Shown: positions 1 to 12,807, counted from the stretch's first letter. The stretch is 64,000 bases of DNA from Diorhabda sublineata (GCF_026230105.1 NC_079480.1:23602488-23666487), one strand, 5' to 3'. A program made the numbers and translations. Notes: generated by a model not told the origin, from the letters alone.

Positions 1-1406
1 CCTCCATGAATTATTACTTCAATTCAACAATGTGCTCACTCTACAATGCATCTGCGTCGTTTGTTTGAAGATTTTTTTTGTTTTAGCAGCAATGAATACT
101 CTTGTTTGTTATTGAGCAGTCCAGATAGAAAGAAATCCTGTTTTTCGTTGAATTGGAGTCAATTATGTAGTTGTTGCTGTTCTGTGTCTGATGTGTCTCA
201 ACAGAAGCTTCTCTTTAATTGCCCAGCATTGACACTAACTTATTACTTCCTAGAGGTTCTGTGTCAATAGACGGTATGATTTATTAAGCAATTGAGAGAC
301 CAAAAACTGGACATCTTCTTTGGTAATTACTCTTGGTCTTCTATTGGAGGTTTAGAATAAAAACTTCCGGTTTCTTGGTACTGTAGAATCTGGCCATGAA
401 AGTCCTCTAAGTAAAAATGCTACTTCTTGTCTCGCTCGCTTTTTCTGAAAATGTTTCCTATGTTTATCACTTTCTTTTGCTACAATTTAGAGCATTGTTT
501 GATTTTTTCAACAGTTAAGACACTAAAAATTAATTATTTCGGTTGGTACTTCCTCTTAGCCCTTTATTAGAGGTTTATCATTGAAGTTCTTGTTTTTTTA
601 TTGGTAGCGTGGAGTTGCAAGTGTGACCACGTTGAGCTGGATATATTTCTTTGGAATGTAATAACTTTATTAATCAAGGAACGAATTCTATATATCCTTT
701 ACATTATTGCTATAGAAGTAATAAATTGGTTTATAAATATCAGTACCGGTCTAATTCTTTGGTGGTAAGTATCATCGACCACACTATTTAATATGTCATT
801 AATCAAGATATCTTGATTAATGTACTAAATTTCTTACATCGCCGGACGATTCACTTAATTACGTTCACGTTGGGAATTCACACGTGTCGGCATCATTTAT
901 AAACCGTTAATTTGGTGGAAGATACTAACCTTAAAACTTTATTTCATTTTTTGATCCGATCTCAATCTTAGATCTTATTCGTTTGTGGATCTATGGTAAG
1001 AAATAGGTCGATGGTTGATTGTTCTTGGGGTTTTGTTTCAAGTGTAACCATTTCAATTATCATAAAAATTTGATAATTCAATACTAATGTACGGAAGACG
1101 AAGATAAGTTTAGAAAGAAATTATACAATGAAAATACGGTCAGTGAATTTCTATCTAGAAGGATCAGAGGTGTTGAAAAAATATGAATCACACGCGGAAA
1201 TTGTTTGTATGTGATGTAGCACCCCCAAGTTTCACATGAAGCATTACATTGTTTGAATATTAATATTTTATAGAATATCTGATGTCGTTTGGGTTTTTAT
1301 GGATTAAAATCTAAGAATAATCCCAAAAAAATCCCAAGGAAAAGAAGTTGAATTGAAAATAAATAAGAACAATTATAGAATTATAGAATGAAGAATATAG
1401 TGGATG
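1..1406. other. AT-rich intergenic sequence, no gene recognised
   Basis: No reading frame here resembles a protein I know; the longest, about 74 codons near the left edge, is Cys/Ser/Leu-rich and looks random. The only structured item is a perfect 26-bp palindrome at 797-822, listed separately. Confidence 0.6.
797..822. repeat. Perfect 26-bp palindrome
   Basis: The half site CATTAATCAAGAT is followed at once by its exact reverse complement, with no spacer. The flanking bases do not extend the symmetry. It could form a cruciform or bind a dimeric protein; nothing next to it shows a function. Confidence 0.8.
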
Positions 1407-3007
1407 GAAACATCAGGAGAAACAATTGGTTCTAAGTAATGTAGAAAAAACTGAAATAAAAAGCAATTGGGATCATTAGGGGCCTTCATGGCTCATATTG
1501 AATTAGTATATTCGATATTTTGTAAATTTCGGATACTTTTATCTATTTTTTCAAAATCTAGTCACCGAAAACCTCAGAGGAGCAATTGATTCTAATAAAT
1601 GTATAAAAAACTGAAATAAAAAGAAATGGAGATCATTAGAGGCCTTCTTGGCTCATATTGAATTAGTTTATTCGATATTTCATAAATTTCTGATACTTTT
1701 ACCTATTTTTTCAAAATCTAGTGAATGAAAACCTCAGGAGAAGCGATTGGTTCTAACTAATGTAGAAAAAACTGAAATAAAAAGCAATGGGGATCATTAG
1801 AGGCCTCCTTGGCTCATATTGAATCAGTATATTCGATATTTTGTGAATTTCTGATATTTTTATCTATTTTTTCAAAATCTAGTGACTGAAAAGCTCAGAA
1901 GAAACAATTGATTGTAATAAATGTAGAAAAAACTAAAATAAAAAGCAATGGGGATCATTAGAGGCCTCCTTGGCTCATATTGAATCAGTATATTCGATAT
2001 TTTTCAAATTTCTGATACTTTCATCTATTTTTTCAAAATCTAGTGAATGAAAACCTCAGGAGAAGCGATTGGTTCTAACTAATGTAGAAAAAACTGAAAT
2101 AAAAAGCAATGGGGATCATTAGAGGCCTCCTTGGCTCATATTGAATCAGTATATTCGATATTTTGTGAATTTCTGATATTTTTATCTATTTTTTCAAAAT
2201 CTAGTGACTGAAAAGCTCAGAAGAAACAATTGATTGTAATAAATGTAGAAAAAACTAAAATAAAAAGCAATGGGGATCATTAGAGGCCTCCTTGGCTCAT
2301 ATTGAATCAGTATATTCGATATTTTTCAAATTTCTGATACTTTCATCTATTTTTTCAAAATCTAGTGACTGAAAACCTCAGAAGAAACAATTGGTTCTAA
2401 TAAATGTAGAAAAAACTGAAATAAAAAGCAATGGGGATCATTAGAGGCCTTCTTGGCTCATATTGAATTAGTATATTCGATATTTTGTGAATTTCTGATA
2501 TTTTTATCTATTTTTTCAAAATCTAGTGACAGAAAACCTCAGAAGAAACAATTGGTTCTAATAAATGTAGAAAAAACTGAAATAAAAAGAAATGGGGATC
2601 ATTAGAGGCCTTCTTGTCTCATATTAAATTATTTTATTCCATATTTTGTGAACTTCTGATATTTTTATCTATTTTTTCAAAATCTAGTGACAGAAAACCT
2701 CAGAAGAAACAATTGGTTCTAATAAATGTAGAAAAAACTGAAATAAAAAGAAATGGGGATCATTAGAGGCCTTCTTGTCTCATATTAAATTATTTTATTC
2801 CATATTTTGTGAACTTCTGATATTTTTATCTATTTTTTCAAAATCTAGTGACAGAAAACCTCAGAAGAAACAATTGGTTCTAATAAATGTAGAAAAAACT
2901 GAAATAAAAAGAAATGGGGATCATTAGAGGCCTTCTTGTCTCATATTAAATTATTTTATTCCATATTTTGTAAATTTCTGATACTTTCATCTATTTTTTC
3001 AAAATTT
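1407..3007. repeat. Tandem repeat, unit about 161 bp, about 10 copies
   Basis: A landmark GATCATTAG recurs near 1471, 1631, 1792, 1953, 2114, 2275, 2436, 2597, 2758 and 2919, a steady 160-161 bp step. Each unit holds a purine-rich part (GTAGAAAAAACTGAAATAAA), the landmark, then a T-rich part ending near CTATTTTTTCAAAATCTAGTG. Two neighbouring units at about 1726-2047 are repeated almost exactly as the next pair, and the last three units are nearly identical, so recent unequal exchange or replication slippage is likely. No coding frame spans units. The last unit decays near 3007. Confidence 0.93.
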
Positions 3008-4554
3008 TTTCGACTCATATATTCATATTTCCGATACTTTCAGAAAACTTTTTGTTTTATCGTCAAGTTTTCAGTTTATTGTTTAGGATTTTCTAATGAC
3101 TTGAAAAAGTTCGTATAAACTTAATAAAACGAGGGAATTTCGTTATCAAGTATATTGATTAACGTATTAATTTATGTTGACTACTATATTCACACCATCG
3201 GTCAAAATCTTCTGTCCACCACATAATCCAATCATTAAATGTGCAACAAATGCAACAAGTTAAAACTGCAACTACTAATTGGTTAACATTATTTAACTGT
3301 GGAATATTTCTCCGATATTTAGTTCAGTCCCAGTTTAACCCTGTGATTCACATTTTTTGGACACTCTCCTTCCTGTATAAATCTCTTGAGAACGTCCTCA
3401 AAAAGTGTATCTATTATCCTAAATCCTGATAATTTACAAAAATAAACAGACTCTCTCATTTTTTTTCCGTTTTCTTCTTGTTGGTTGTGTACATCCATTG
3501 TAGTTTCCATCAGTTTTTTCAACCTTTCCTTTCTGATGGGATAGGAGTTTTTTCAGAAGATTCTGTCCAGGACGACTTCCAGGTATTTGGCATTGGATGC
3601 AATCTTGGACAATGTGATTATGGAATACGTTGATTAACTGTGTCTTTCTCTTCAACTTCAGATGTTTTTCTTGCTGCTACATGCTTTACATTCATTAATA
3701 TTTAAAAATATACTGCGTCGATGATACTCATCGAACAACCATAATAAATTAATTAGTTCGAAATGAAATATATCGGAAAATGTGAAAATAGAACTAGCGC
3801 CACTGAATTATATTGTGTGCTTTCGTTCACGTCCGCCGCCGAGGAACTTATGTCATATCGTAGCTGTTCATTCCAGGAAATGAGAATCGTGAATGTTTGT
3901 TTTGTTATGTTTGTTGCTTCGATCAATTTTTTTTTTATTTCTCCCGTTTCGTTGACGATGCTAAACTTCGAATACACTTTTTGAGGCCAATTTGATTAGA
4001 TAGAAAGATTTGGATTTATTTTCTTCGAGTTTCAGACTTTTCTTTCGATGTTTTGTCGCAGAAACTCGATGCTAGCTTGCAACAATATTTTATTGTTTCT
4101 GCCATACTTGGGACTTCTCAATATCAGTAATGGTATCGGAAACTTTACTTATATTTTCGTTGTGATGTAAAATGTATTGTACGACACTTTTTACATTATC
4201 GTAATATCGTATAGAAACCAGAACAGCAAATACAGACGAAGCAAAAAATGGAGAAACTTGATAAATTATATATGAAAATAGTTAACAATACTTTTTAGGA
4301 TAATATAAACTTCATATAGAAACGAAATTAGAGCTGGAATTCTATAAATATCCGGACTATCAACGACAGATGTTATTATAAATATTAAATGTTTCAAAAA
4401 TAAATCATTGCTAGAATCAATTATTTCGAATATCGATGTATTTATGTTTCCTTGTACGATTTCAGTCTTAACGTGTTGCTTGGCCTACAATTAGACGACT
4501 ATTTGGTTTAGTACAGGAAAAGTTTAAAAAAAGTGAAGTTTTCATTTAGCTACA
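3008..4554. other. Intergenic, no gene recognised
   Basis: Several 60-75 codon frames overlap on both strands but none has recognisable motifs. A slightly GC-richer patch near 3820-3880 has no assignable function. Confidence 0.5.
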
Positions 4555-5310
4555 ACCTTGAGAGAAGATCCTAGCCTAAATCTGACAACAGTACCATTCG
4601 TGGAGATTCATCGACAACTGATGCAAATGGTGTATGGCTTTTGGATGAGAACCACGCGGAAAAAACCGCTGATTGTCAAGAAGATTAGATGGTTAACGTC
4701 TATGATCTTGTTGAGTACATTTCTGAAGCTTCAACAGAAACATTGTGTCATTGTGAGGTCTCCCGGATGCTGAGAAGCAGCGCTTTGACGCCCGAAAGAG
4801 AACAGCAATCACGTCAGTGATGTCACAGATACTAAAAAAAATCAGTTAAACGCAATCGACAGGAAAAGTTATGGCGACTAGGTTTTGGGATCGAATCGAT
4901 TTCATGCAATCTGGGACAACAATAAACTCGAAGGGATATTGTGAAATTTCGGCAGAATCAAGTTTCCAAGACGTTTTGGTCGACTGTTACGCTTCATCCC
5001 TCGTACAATTTGGTTACTTATCATAGTGATTATCATCTATCCTTCAAGCTAAAGAAACAATCAGGTGTCAAAGACAACAAGGATGTCAGACTCAAGGCTA
5101 CCAAGTCCTCAAAAGTGTGTGAGGAATTTCAATTCTGGTACATTCCTCTTATTGGACGATAGAGACCAAGGGAATTGCCTAAATCTCAAAACTTTGGGTC
5201 TAAATTCATGTAAACCAATCTTGTATTCAAAGTTGTGGTGTGTATCAATAAATAAACTAGAAATTATGATGCATTACGAAGAGAGTGTGGATAAAGTGGA
5301 GCTTTTATGT
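4555..5310 (+). pseudogene. Decayed mariner-family transposase
   Basis: Scattered frames give recognisable mariner landmarks in the right order. Around 4870 a frame reads KVMATRFWDRIDFMQSG and then TTINSKGYCEI, matching the family block GKVMATVFWD...G.TINA..YC. About 70 bases downstream, in another frame, comes LHPSY...SDYHL.FKLKKQ, matching the HPPYSPDLAPSDYHLF..LKK block that carries the third catalytic Asp. Near 5230-5300 LWCVSINKLE fits the C-terminal RW.KCI.L.G segment. The region between the first two blocks, with the DNAP-type second Asp, is deleted and stops and frameshifts are frequent. It cannot encode an active enzyme. Flanking terminal inverted repeats are not identifiable. The upstream part (4555-4860) is assigned only by position. 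Confidence 0.7.
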
Positions 5311-6934
5311 TAATAAAAAAATGAGTTTATTAGAACAACAAATTAAAAGAGAAATACACATCACGCACATCATTACGGCCATTTTTATACTTCACGCACA
5401 ACACCATCACTCATGAAGTTTTTCCAATACACACGACTCATTTTTCGATTGATTTCTGCAGCACTACGGCCTTCAGCTTGTATAAAATGAATCACAGTTC
5501 ACAATTCATACTTGGCGGGAGATAATGGTTACGTGGTTGTAGCACAACGCCGACTGACGCCTGAATATCAACAATGCATCTCTGAATGTCTATAGTGCAT
5601 TCTCGCTTTCTTTTGCCATGTTCATTTGCTTATCTACGGAATTTGATGAGTAAATTGCGTCTTAGCAGACAGATAAACAGATAAAGAGATACATCAACAG
5701 TTGAATAAATAGTTAATAACGATATTAGTTATAATATAAAATATCTTTCTACATTATTTCGTATTATTACGAATAAGCTCACGAAATGGGTCCTTAGGCC
5801 GACCCTGTATAGCTAGAATGGAATTCTAAAATTCGTCGAATTCGCGCGACGCCTTTCATCTGTTTTTTATAAATTGCGAACGCGCCTTTGATGAATTTTT
5901 AATTATAGAAGGAAGTTTATTTACATTATTTTTTTATAGCATCTAGAAAAATTAATTTATTTATTTCTCTCGTTTTTTTTTGTTCTAGAATTTTGTAGAA
6001 TTTTATTTAGGTGTATAAATGATTTGTGAAAACGCAGTTAGTTTAGTTTTAAATGAAAAGTTGTAGTGAAAAGAAAGAATTAATAAAATTAATCGCAGTT
6101 ATACTTATAAGTAAATTATTATAAGTTAAGTGTAAAATACAGTGTTTATTAATTCACCCCACGAATATAAGTGGTGTAAATAAATACAAAAAACGTCACT
6201 TTATTACTATACTATATACTATACTATACATCAATATTCAAGTATAGATTTTTTTCGAAATGAACATCGAAGAATAAGTAAAAATATAAAGCTACAAAAT
6301 TATATTTTCTCGCGATAGAACCCTTAGAGTGGATAAGTGTAAAAGGCTTTTATTTTCCCACTAATAAACCAAGAAAAATCCACAATTTCCTTGATGGAAG
6401 AGACTAGGGAAATATTTTTATGGCGTTTTGGAAATATATTGAATAAGAGTATAAAGCAAGCTCAGCAAAGTAGACACATTAAAAAGGTTACTACACGTTT
6501 CCAAAGATAAAACTAGTAACAGTATTTCCAATATAATATCATTCTAAGAGGATTTTCGAAATTCTTTCATTGTACAGGGTACGTTGAGACTTGAAACAAT
6601 GTTTAATTGGAAAAACGTTAAATATTTTCTCTTATCAAATTTCATTTTCGGCGATAACTTTTTTATCTCTCCTGGCGGCAGGTTTTTTGTTTCACAAATG
6701 GGTTCGTTTTCCTCAATATCATTTTTAGAATGCTCCAATAATGCTATTCATGATTTTCTCCTTTTCAATGATAACCTATATAATATTATACCAAACGTAT
6801 TCCAAATTACTGATGCTTTAACCCGTTTCTCCAATTCCCTTAACATAAAAGGCGTTAGTATGAAAGCTGAACTTTATTCTACTTTTGGTTTCTTCTGTTT
6901 CTTCGTTATTAACGGTAAAATATTGGGTAGCAAA
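5311..6934. other. Intergenic; possible LTR-like or promoter-like CpG patch near 5810-6190
   Basis: Mostly AT-rich sequence. Around 5830-5890 there is a CpG-rich stretch (TTCGCGCGACGCC), followed by T-rich sequence and a short AATAAA-containing part ending near 6190, a layout a solo LTR would show. I cannot find the paired termini or a target duplication, so this stays a guess. The 118-codon frame at 6584-6940 has no recognisable motif. Confidence 0.25.
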
Positions 6935-7795
6935 GTTTAGACGAGACCGTACGACCTGCGAATACCAGCACCGCATTGGTCAACCAAATGAGTTGACTAC
7001 TACAGAAATGTTGAAGAAAATCCACCAAAGTGGTACTAGATGATTCACGACTGAATCTGCGCGAGATAACAGACATAGTAGACATTTCTAAAAGTGCAGT
7101 ACATCGCATATTAACTGAGAATTTGGACATGAGAAAGCTGCGAATAATGTGAGCCCCGCGTTTGCTCACATTGGAACAACAGCAGCGTCCCGAAGATGTT
7201 TCCATCGACTGTTTGGCAACGTTTCACCGAATTTTTCCGCTGCTTCATAATCATGGATGAAACGTGGGTCCATAATTTCACACTGGAATAAAAAGAACAA
7301 TCAAAACAATGGACTGAAAAGGGAGAACCGGCTCCAAAGAAGACAAAGACCGTTCGATCTGCAAGTGTCGGTTTTTTGGGATGCGTGTAGGATATTTTCT
7401 ATTGACTATCTCAGAAAAAGAAAAAACTATCAACTTATTGCAACATTTCAGCGAAGAAATCAAGCAAAAACAGCTGCATTTGGCTAAGAAGAAAGTGTTG
7501 TTTTATCAAGATAATACACCAGCTCATACATCTGTTATTGCAATGGCTAAAATTGATGAATTAAAGTTTGCATTGCTACCTCATGCACCCTATTTACCAG
7601 ATTCATCTCCCTCGGGATATTTTCTGTACCCAAACTCGAAAAAATTTCTTGGTGGTCGAAGGTTTTCCAACAATTGAGAGATTACGTTGGCAGTTAATGA
7701 CTATTTTGAGGAGCTTGATGATTCTTATTGATCATCGTTGGGAAAAATATATGGAGCTAAGAGGTGATATTTTTTACAAAATTTTTCGGTTTTCC
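6935..7795 (+). pseudogene. Mariner transposase pseudogene, nearly full length
   Basis: This is the best preserved mariner in the window, split over three frames. Order of blocks: GRPANTSTA (about 6945), helix-turn-helix DIVDISKSAVHRIL (about 7075), a stop after KLRIM, RLLTLEQQQRP, then MDETWVHNF with the first catalytic Asp (about 7252), KEQSKQWTEKGEPAPKK (about 7290), a frame change, HFSEEIKQKQLHLAKKKVLF and YQDNTPAHTS with the second Asp (about 7505), LPHAPYLPDSSPSGYFLYP (about 7580) and RWEKYMELRGD (about 7740). In the third-Asp position, 35 residues after the second, the sequence reads G, so the DD34D triad is broken as well as the frame. A closely related fragment lies at 62480-62768. 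No clear terminal inverted repeats are visible. Confidence 0.88.
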
Positions 7796-8917
7796 CTATG
7801 AAAAACTTCCATATCCAATCTATACATGTATCAACTGGCGTTTAAGTTGCTGCAAAAGCTCAATATCAAGATTTATTCGTATTTAAAAACCATCATCATC
7901 ATTTTCCCTGGTATTCAGTTCGAAAATTGCATTTTACAAGTAAGTGAGTTTCATAATGGCTTCTTTAGATAAATCTATTGTGATTACATCGTTGTTTCAT
8001 CACCCATTCCATAGGGAATAATTAATTTTATTTCTTCATCTCTTTTAGATGTTTCTTTACCCACATTTCATCCCCATTGGGGCTACTATAAGTTTTTGTT
8101 GGTAAAAATCGACTCGATCTAATTATATCTTTGTTCTATTTTCTTTTATATTTTAAACCTCGACTTTCGAGGTAATGACGCTTCTAAGATGGTAGTTTTC
8201 AGAATTGACACATATATAGTTGATTTTATTTAATTTCTATGTGAATTTTGGCAAAAAAACTTTCGCTAACAACAAGAGTGCATCACAGAAGGTTTTGGTG
8301 TTTTCCGGAAATGAAGCAATTCCGTTGTCTATTGTTTAGTTGGAACGAGAAAATAATTTGCAGTAGGAAACAAATCCAACTAAAAATAATTAATTTGCGG
8401 ATTCAAATCATTCTTGCGAAAACACGTTCTTCAATTATTTACCGTCTTTTGTTTTAAACTAACTAGATTTTCTCGTCGTAACGGGTATTCGTAACACGTA
8501 CCCTCTTGAAGCTTTTGTTAAATTAAAACGAATTAATCTGAGAGTATGAGACGGCGTCGACCAACTTCAATTTGAGTTTTCCTATTTTTCCTTGATATAT
8601 TACTTGAATAAATCTTTTCGTTTTCGCGATGTATGCGTCCGGAATACAACGTGTATTATCTTTTGACTTACGTATCGCCAGGTAATGGGAAAACCTTGAA
8701 TAGTATCGAATTAGCTTAAGAATAATTTCGTTTCGTCTCATTAGACCACTTCTTTTTTGATCTACAAGTTTTGGCACGACCTCTGTAAATACAATGTGTC
8801 TTCAGCTCATTTCCACCCTATCATAACTTAGAACCCTTAAAGGAAAGTTGACTAATGGTCAAATATCAAATGTATAACATTTTTCATACAAATGACGGAC
8901 AAGATATGACTAAATTA
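7796..8917. other. Intergenic, no gene recognised
   Basis: A segment at 7880-7907 resembles the loop of the 387-bp hairpin repeat that follows. The minus-strand frame at 8523-8777 (84 codons, basic) has no motif I recognise and no supporting splice or start context. Confidence 0.45.
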
Positions 8918-10757
8918 GTGACAGTTTTTGGTTTCACAAATGGGTTTGTTTTCTGCGAATTCTTGTATTCAAAAACCATCATCATCATTAACTAAAACTG
9001 CAATTTCATTATCTTGTCGATGAAAATGAAGAAAAAATTACATAAATTGAACCAATCGACAAATTGTTTTATATGTAAAAAATTTTTCTTTATATCATTT
9101 TTCAGTTTTAATTTTGTTTTGATAAAATTTTGTGATGTATTCTTCAAATACAATAATTTAGTCATAGTCATGATCACAAAATTTTACTAAAACAAAACTA
9201 GGAAGTGAAAGATGATATAAAGAAAAACTTTTTACATATGAATCCATTTGTCGATTGGCCCAATTTATATAATTTTTTCATCATTTTCATCGATGAGACA
9301 ATGAAATGTACTTTTTGCTTTCTCAAATGGGTTTGTTTTCTGCGAATTCTCGTATTCAAAAACCATCATCATCATTAACAAAAACTGCAATTTCATTATC
9401 TTGTCGATGAAAATGAAGAAAAAATTACATAAATTGAACCAATCGACAAATTGTTTTATATGTAAAAAATTTTTCTTTATTTCATTTTTCAGTTTTAATT
9501 TTGTTTTAATGAAATTTTGTGATCTATCCTTCAAATACAATAATTTGTTCATAGATATGATCACAAAATTTTACTAAAACAAAACTAGGAAGTGAAAGAT
9601 GATATAAAGAAAAACTTTTTACATATGAATCCATTTGTCGATTGGCCCAATTTATATAATTTTTTCATCATTTTCATCGATGAGACAATGAAATGTACTT
9701 TTTGCTTTCTCAAATGGGTTTGTTTTCTGCGAATTCTCGTATTCAAAAACCATCATCATCATTAACAAAAACTGCAATTTCATTATCTTGTCGATGAAAA
9801 TGAAGAAAAAATTACATAAATTGAACCAATCGACAGATTGTTTTATATGTAAAAAGTTTTTCTTTATTTCATTTTTCAGTTTTAATTTTGTTTTAATGAA
9901 ATTTTGTGATCTATCCTTCAAATATAATAATTTGTTCATAGATATGATCACAAAATTTTACTAAAACAAAACTAGGAAGTGAAAGATGATATAAAGAAAA
10001 ACTTTTTACATATGAATCCATTTGTCGATTGGCCCAATTTATATAATTTTTTCATCATTTTCATCGATGAGACAATGAAATGTACTTTTTGCTTTCTCAA
10101 ATGGGTTTGTTTTCTGCGAATTCTCGTATTCAAAAACCATCATCATCATTAACAAAAACTGCAATTTCATTATCTTGTCGATGAAAATGAAGAAAAAATT
10201 ACATAAATTGAACCAATCGACAGATTGTTTTATATGTAAAAAGTTTTTCTTTATTTCATTTTTCAGTTTTAATTTTGTTTTAATGAAATTTTGTGATCTA
10301 TCCTTCAAATACAATAATTTGTTCATAGATATGATCACAAAATTTTACTAAAACAAAACTAGGAAGTGAAAGATGATATAAAGAAAAACTTTTTACATAT
10401 GAATCCATTTGTCGATTGGCCCAATTTATATAATTTTTTCATCATTTTCATCGATGAGACAATGCAATGTAGTTTTTGCTTTCTCAAATGGGTTTGGTTT
10501 TTGCGAATTCTCGTATTCAAAAACCATCATCATCATTAACAAAAACTGCAATTTCATTATCTTGTCGATGAAAATGAAGAAAAAATTACATAAATTGAAC
10601 CAATCGACAAATTGTTTTATATGTAAAAAATTTTTCTTTATTTCATTTTTCAGTTTTAATTTTGTTTTAATAAAATTTTGTGATCTATCCTTCAAATATA
10701 ATAATTTGTTCATAGATATGATCACAAAATTTTACTAAAACAAAACTAGGAAGTGAA
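8918..10757. repeat. 387-bp tandem array; each unit is a long inverted repeat (hairpin)
   Basis: Four full units start at 9172, 9559, 9946 and 10333. A partial unit (loop plus right arm) precedes them and a short piece of left arm ends the array near 10757. Within a unit, for example 9559-9945, the left arm (9559-9686) is the reverse complement of the right arm (9788-9911) at about 85 percent of positions, around a loop of about 100 bp. The arms begin and end with GATCACAAAATTTT and its complement. The loop carries TTCAAAAACCATCATCATCATT. Units are nearly identical to each other, more so than the two arms, so amplification followed arm divergence. Minus-strand frames of 99 codons in every unit are a by-product of the repetition. 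Confidence 0.93.
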
Positions 10758-11088
10758 AAAAAATTATTATAGTTGGAAAATTGTAGATAATTCATGAAAA
10801 TTAGGTTTTCTGGAAAACTGTACATTTGATTTGGAAGCTAACATTATTTTTTGATTTTAGAAAAAAAATACATGATATTTCATATATTTTCGTATTATTT
10901 TGATATAAACGTGCATTTTCAATTATTATGTTGAAAAGTCCAGAAAAATTTGATATGCTTGTATAAAACATTTATTATTACCGAAACTATTCAAGATATA
11001 GATTTATTTTTGACATGTGTCTTTGAGCAAACATTTTTCAAAGCAACTGTTTAAATTGAATTTCATCAGTTCCATAATCATAAGATAT
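10758..11088. other. Intergenic, nothing recognised
   Basis: Very AT-rich spacer between the hairpin array and a foldback element; no frame or repeat stands out. Confidence 0.5.
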
Positions 11089-11872
11089 ACAGGATTTCCC
11101 ACGATGAGTTGAAACTATCTCTATATGGCAAACTACTTATAGTAAAATCATGAAAATTTCTACGTTTGGGTTTTTTGAGACGATTGTGCGACGTGAATAC
11201 AATTTGATATGATTCTTTTTAGACCTTGACAAGGTGAAGCAAAATACTTTTTTATTTTTTAGTGCTTGTATCAGAGGGTCAAAATATAATTTTGACTACA
11301 CCTGCATTTATAAAAATTTACAGAAAACATTTAATATCTGGATAATGATAAGTCTTAGGTATAGGAAAGTATACATGAATTATTTTTCACTTTTCACCCC
11401 TGAATGTATTAAAAAAATAGAAAAACCCGGGTGGTTCTATTTAAAAAAATAAGGAAATCCAATATTTATGAAGTTACACTTTGAATACTTTTTATACACA
11501 CCCTGTATAGAATAAAAAAATTTTCAGCATAGATTCAAATACGTCTAACCTTATACAAAGCAATGGAATAGAAACCGTTTTCATATCTTTAAGGGTATCT
11601 TCATAAAAAAATAATTTATAAGGGTCTGCAAGCGTCAAATTTTTACAAAGAAATTAATAACTCAAAAAGTATGCATTTTTAAAAAAGTTTTCAGGCAAAA
11701 GTATATTAAAATTTCACGTAAATTTCAAAAATGTATTAATTAATATACGTCGGTCATCTTTGAAAATATTTTAGTTAAAATTATCGTATCCGAAAACCCA
11801 AACTTAGAAGTAGTATTTTGTATTTTGCTATATACTGATAATTTTAACTCGTCGTGGGACACCCTATATAAA
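11089..11872. mobile_element. Foldback-type element with long inverted ends, copy A
   Basis: The left end reads ACAGGATTTCCCACGATGAG followed by TTGAAACTATCTC. The right end carries the complement of the same end, TTAACTCGTCGTGGGACACC, near 11845-11870. Inside, from about 11397, the sequence matches the inner arm of copies at 37595-38080 and 40051-41070, including an internal CACACCCTGTATAG. The left arm is shortened to about 80 bases before unique central sequence. No transposase is encoded, so it is non-autonomous. ACACCCTGTATA ends are common in insect repeats, so the superfamily is not assigned. Confidence 0.65.
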
Positions 11873-12807
11873 GGGTTAAATTTGGAGCAAATTTTTCCTC
11901 ACAAATATCACAATTTTTGTGAATTTATGTGAAATGGCAACGTTTTAATTCAAGAAAATCTCAAATTTGGCTAAATTTAAACGGTTTTTTCATACGAGAA
12001 ATACGAAAAACATATCAAATGATTTATAAAGTTATTATAGGCAAAAAATTGAGGAAAATAACATGATTTTGCGATTCAAATATCAAAGGGGATCTCATTT
12101 CACTGGAAATTTAAAAAAAATTCTTCCAGATTTTGCTAAATTTCTATGTAAAAAGATATAATAGGCACCACTTTTTGCAATACAAATATTCGCAGCCTCT
12201 GAAGTTTGTAATAGATTATAAATATCACATCAGTATCCTCAACATACTAATATTGAACCAGTCAATTCAAAAACCTATGAGGGATGTATATATAAATGTT
12301 TTTTACGGCCTTAGCTGCCTCCTTTTCCTAAATATAAATAAAAATCATGTTCATCCATCTACATCTTTAAAAATTTTGTAAACTACGTGAAGTGAATGTT
12401 AAAACACCCTATATAATATAATATATAAGAAAAAAAAGGTGAAAAAGATAAATAAATAAGAGTAAACACTCGATATAGGAAGGAAACAATCACCGCAAGG
12501 TATAGACGTACAAATGGATGAAGGGAAATTGTGAGTTTCCAAATCCCTTCTCTATTAATAATTCAAGAAAATGTCGTACGTTGAACGTTGCAAATTTCGT
12601 TTAACACCTTGAAGATTTCTTGTTTAAATATTTATTTACTGGTAGTTCAAATAAAATAAATTACAAGTCGATCAATTTACGACAAAAGATCTTTCCACGA
12701 CGCTTAACTTTTTTTTCGATTTGTTAGATTAGTAGTACGGCTTAATATTTTTTTTACTTACGTAATGAGCAATATATTAACAAACATCGATAGGAATTGG
12801 TCAGTTT
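11873..12807. other. Intergenic, no gene recognised
   Basis: AT-rich. A stray AACACCCTATATAATA near 12402 suggests another eroded end of the foldback family. Nothing codes. Confidence 0.45.

Noticed and set aside
9265..10725. Four 99-codon minus-strand frames beginning MIISMNKLLYLKD as a tandem gene family
   Set aside because: They fall inside the 387-bp hairpin units and repeat only because the DNA does; the period is divisible by three and the product is a low-complexity Lys/Phe/Ile chain read through the arms and loop.
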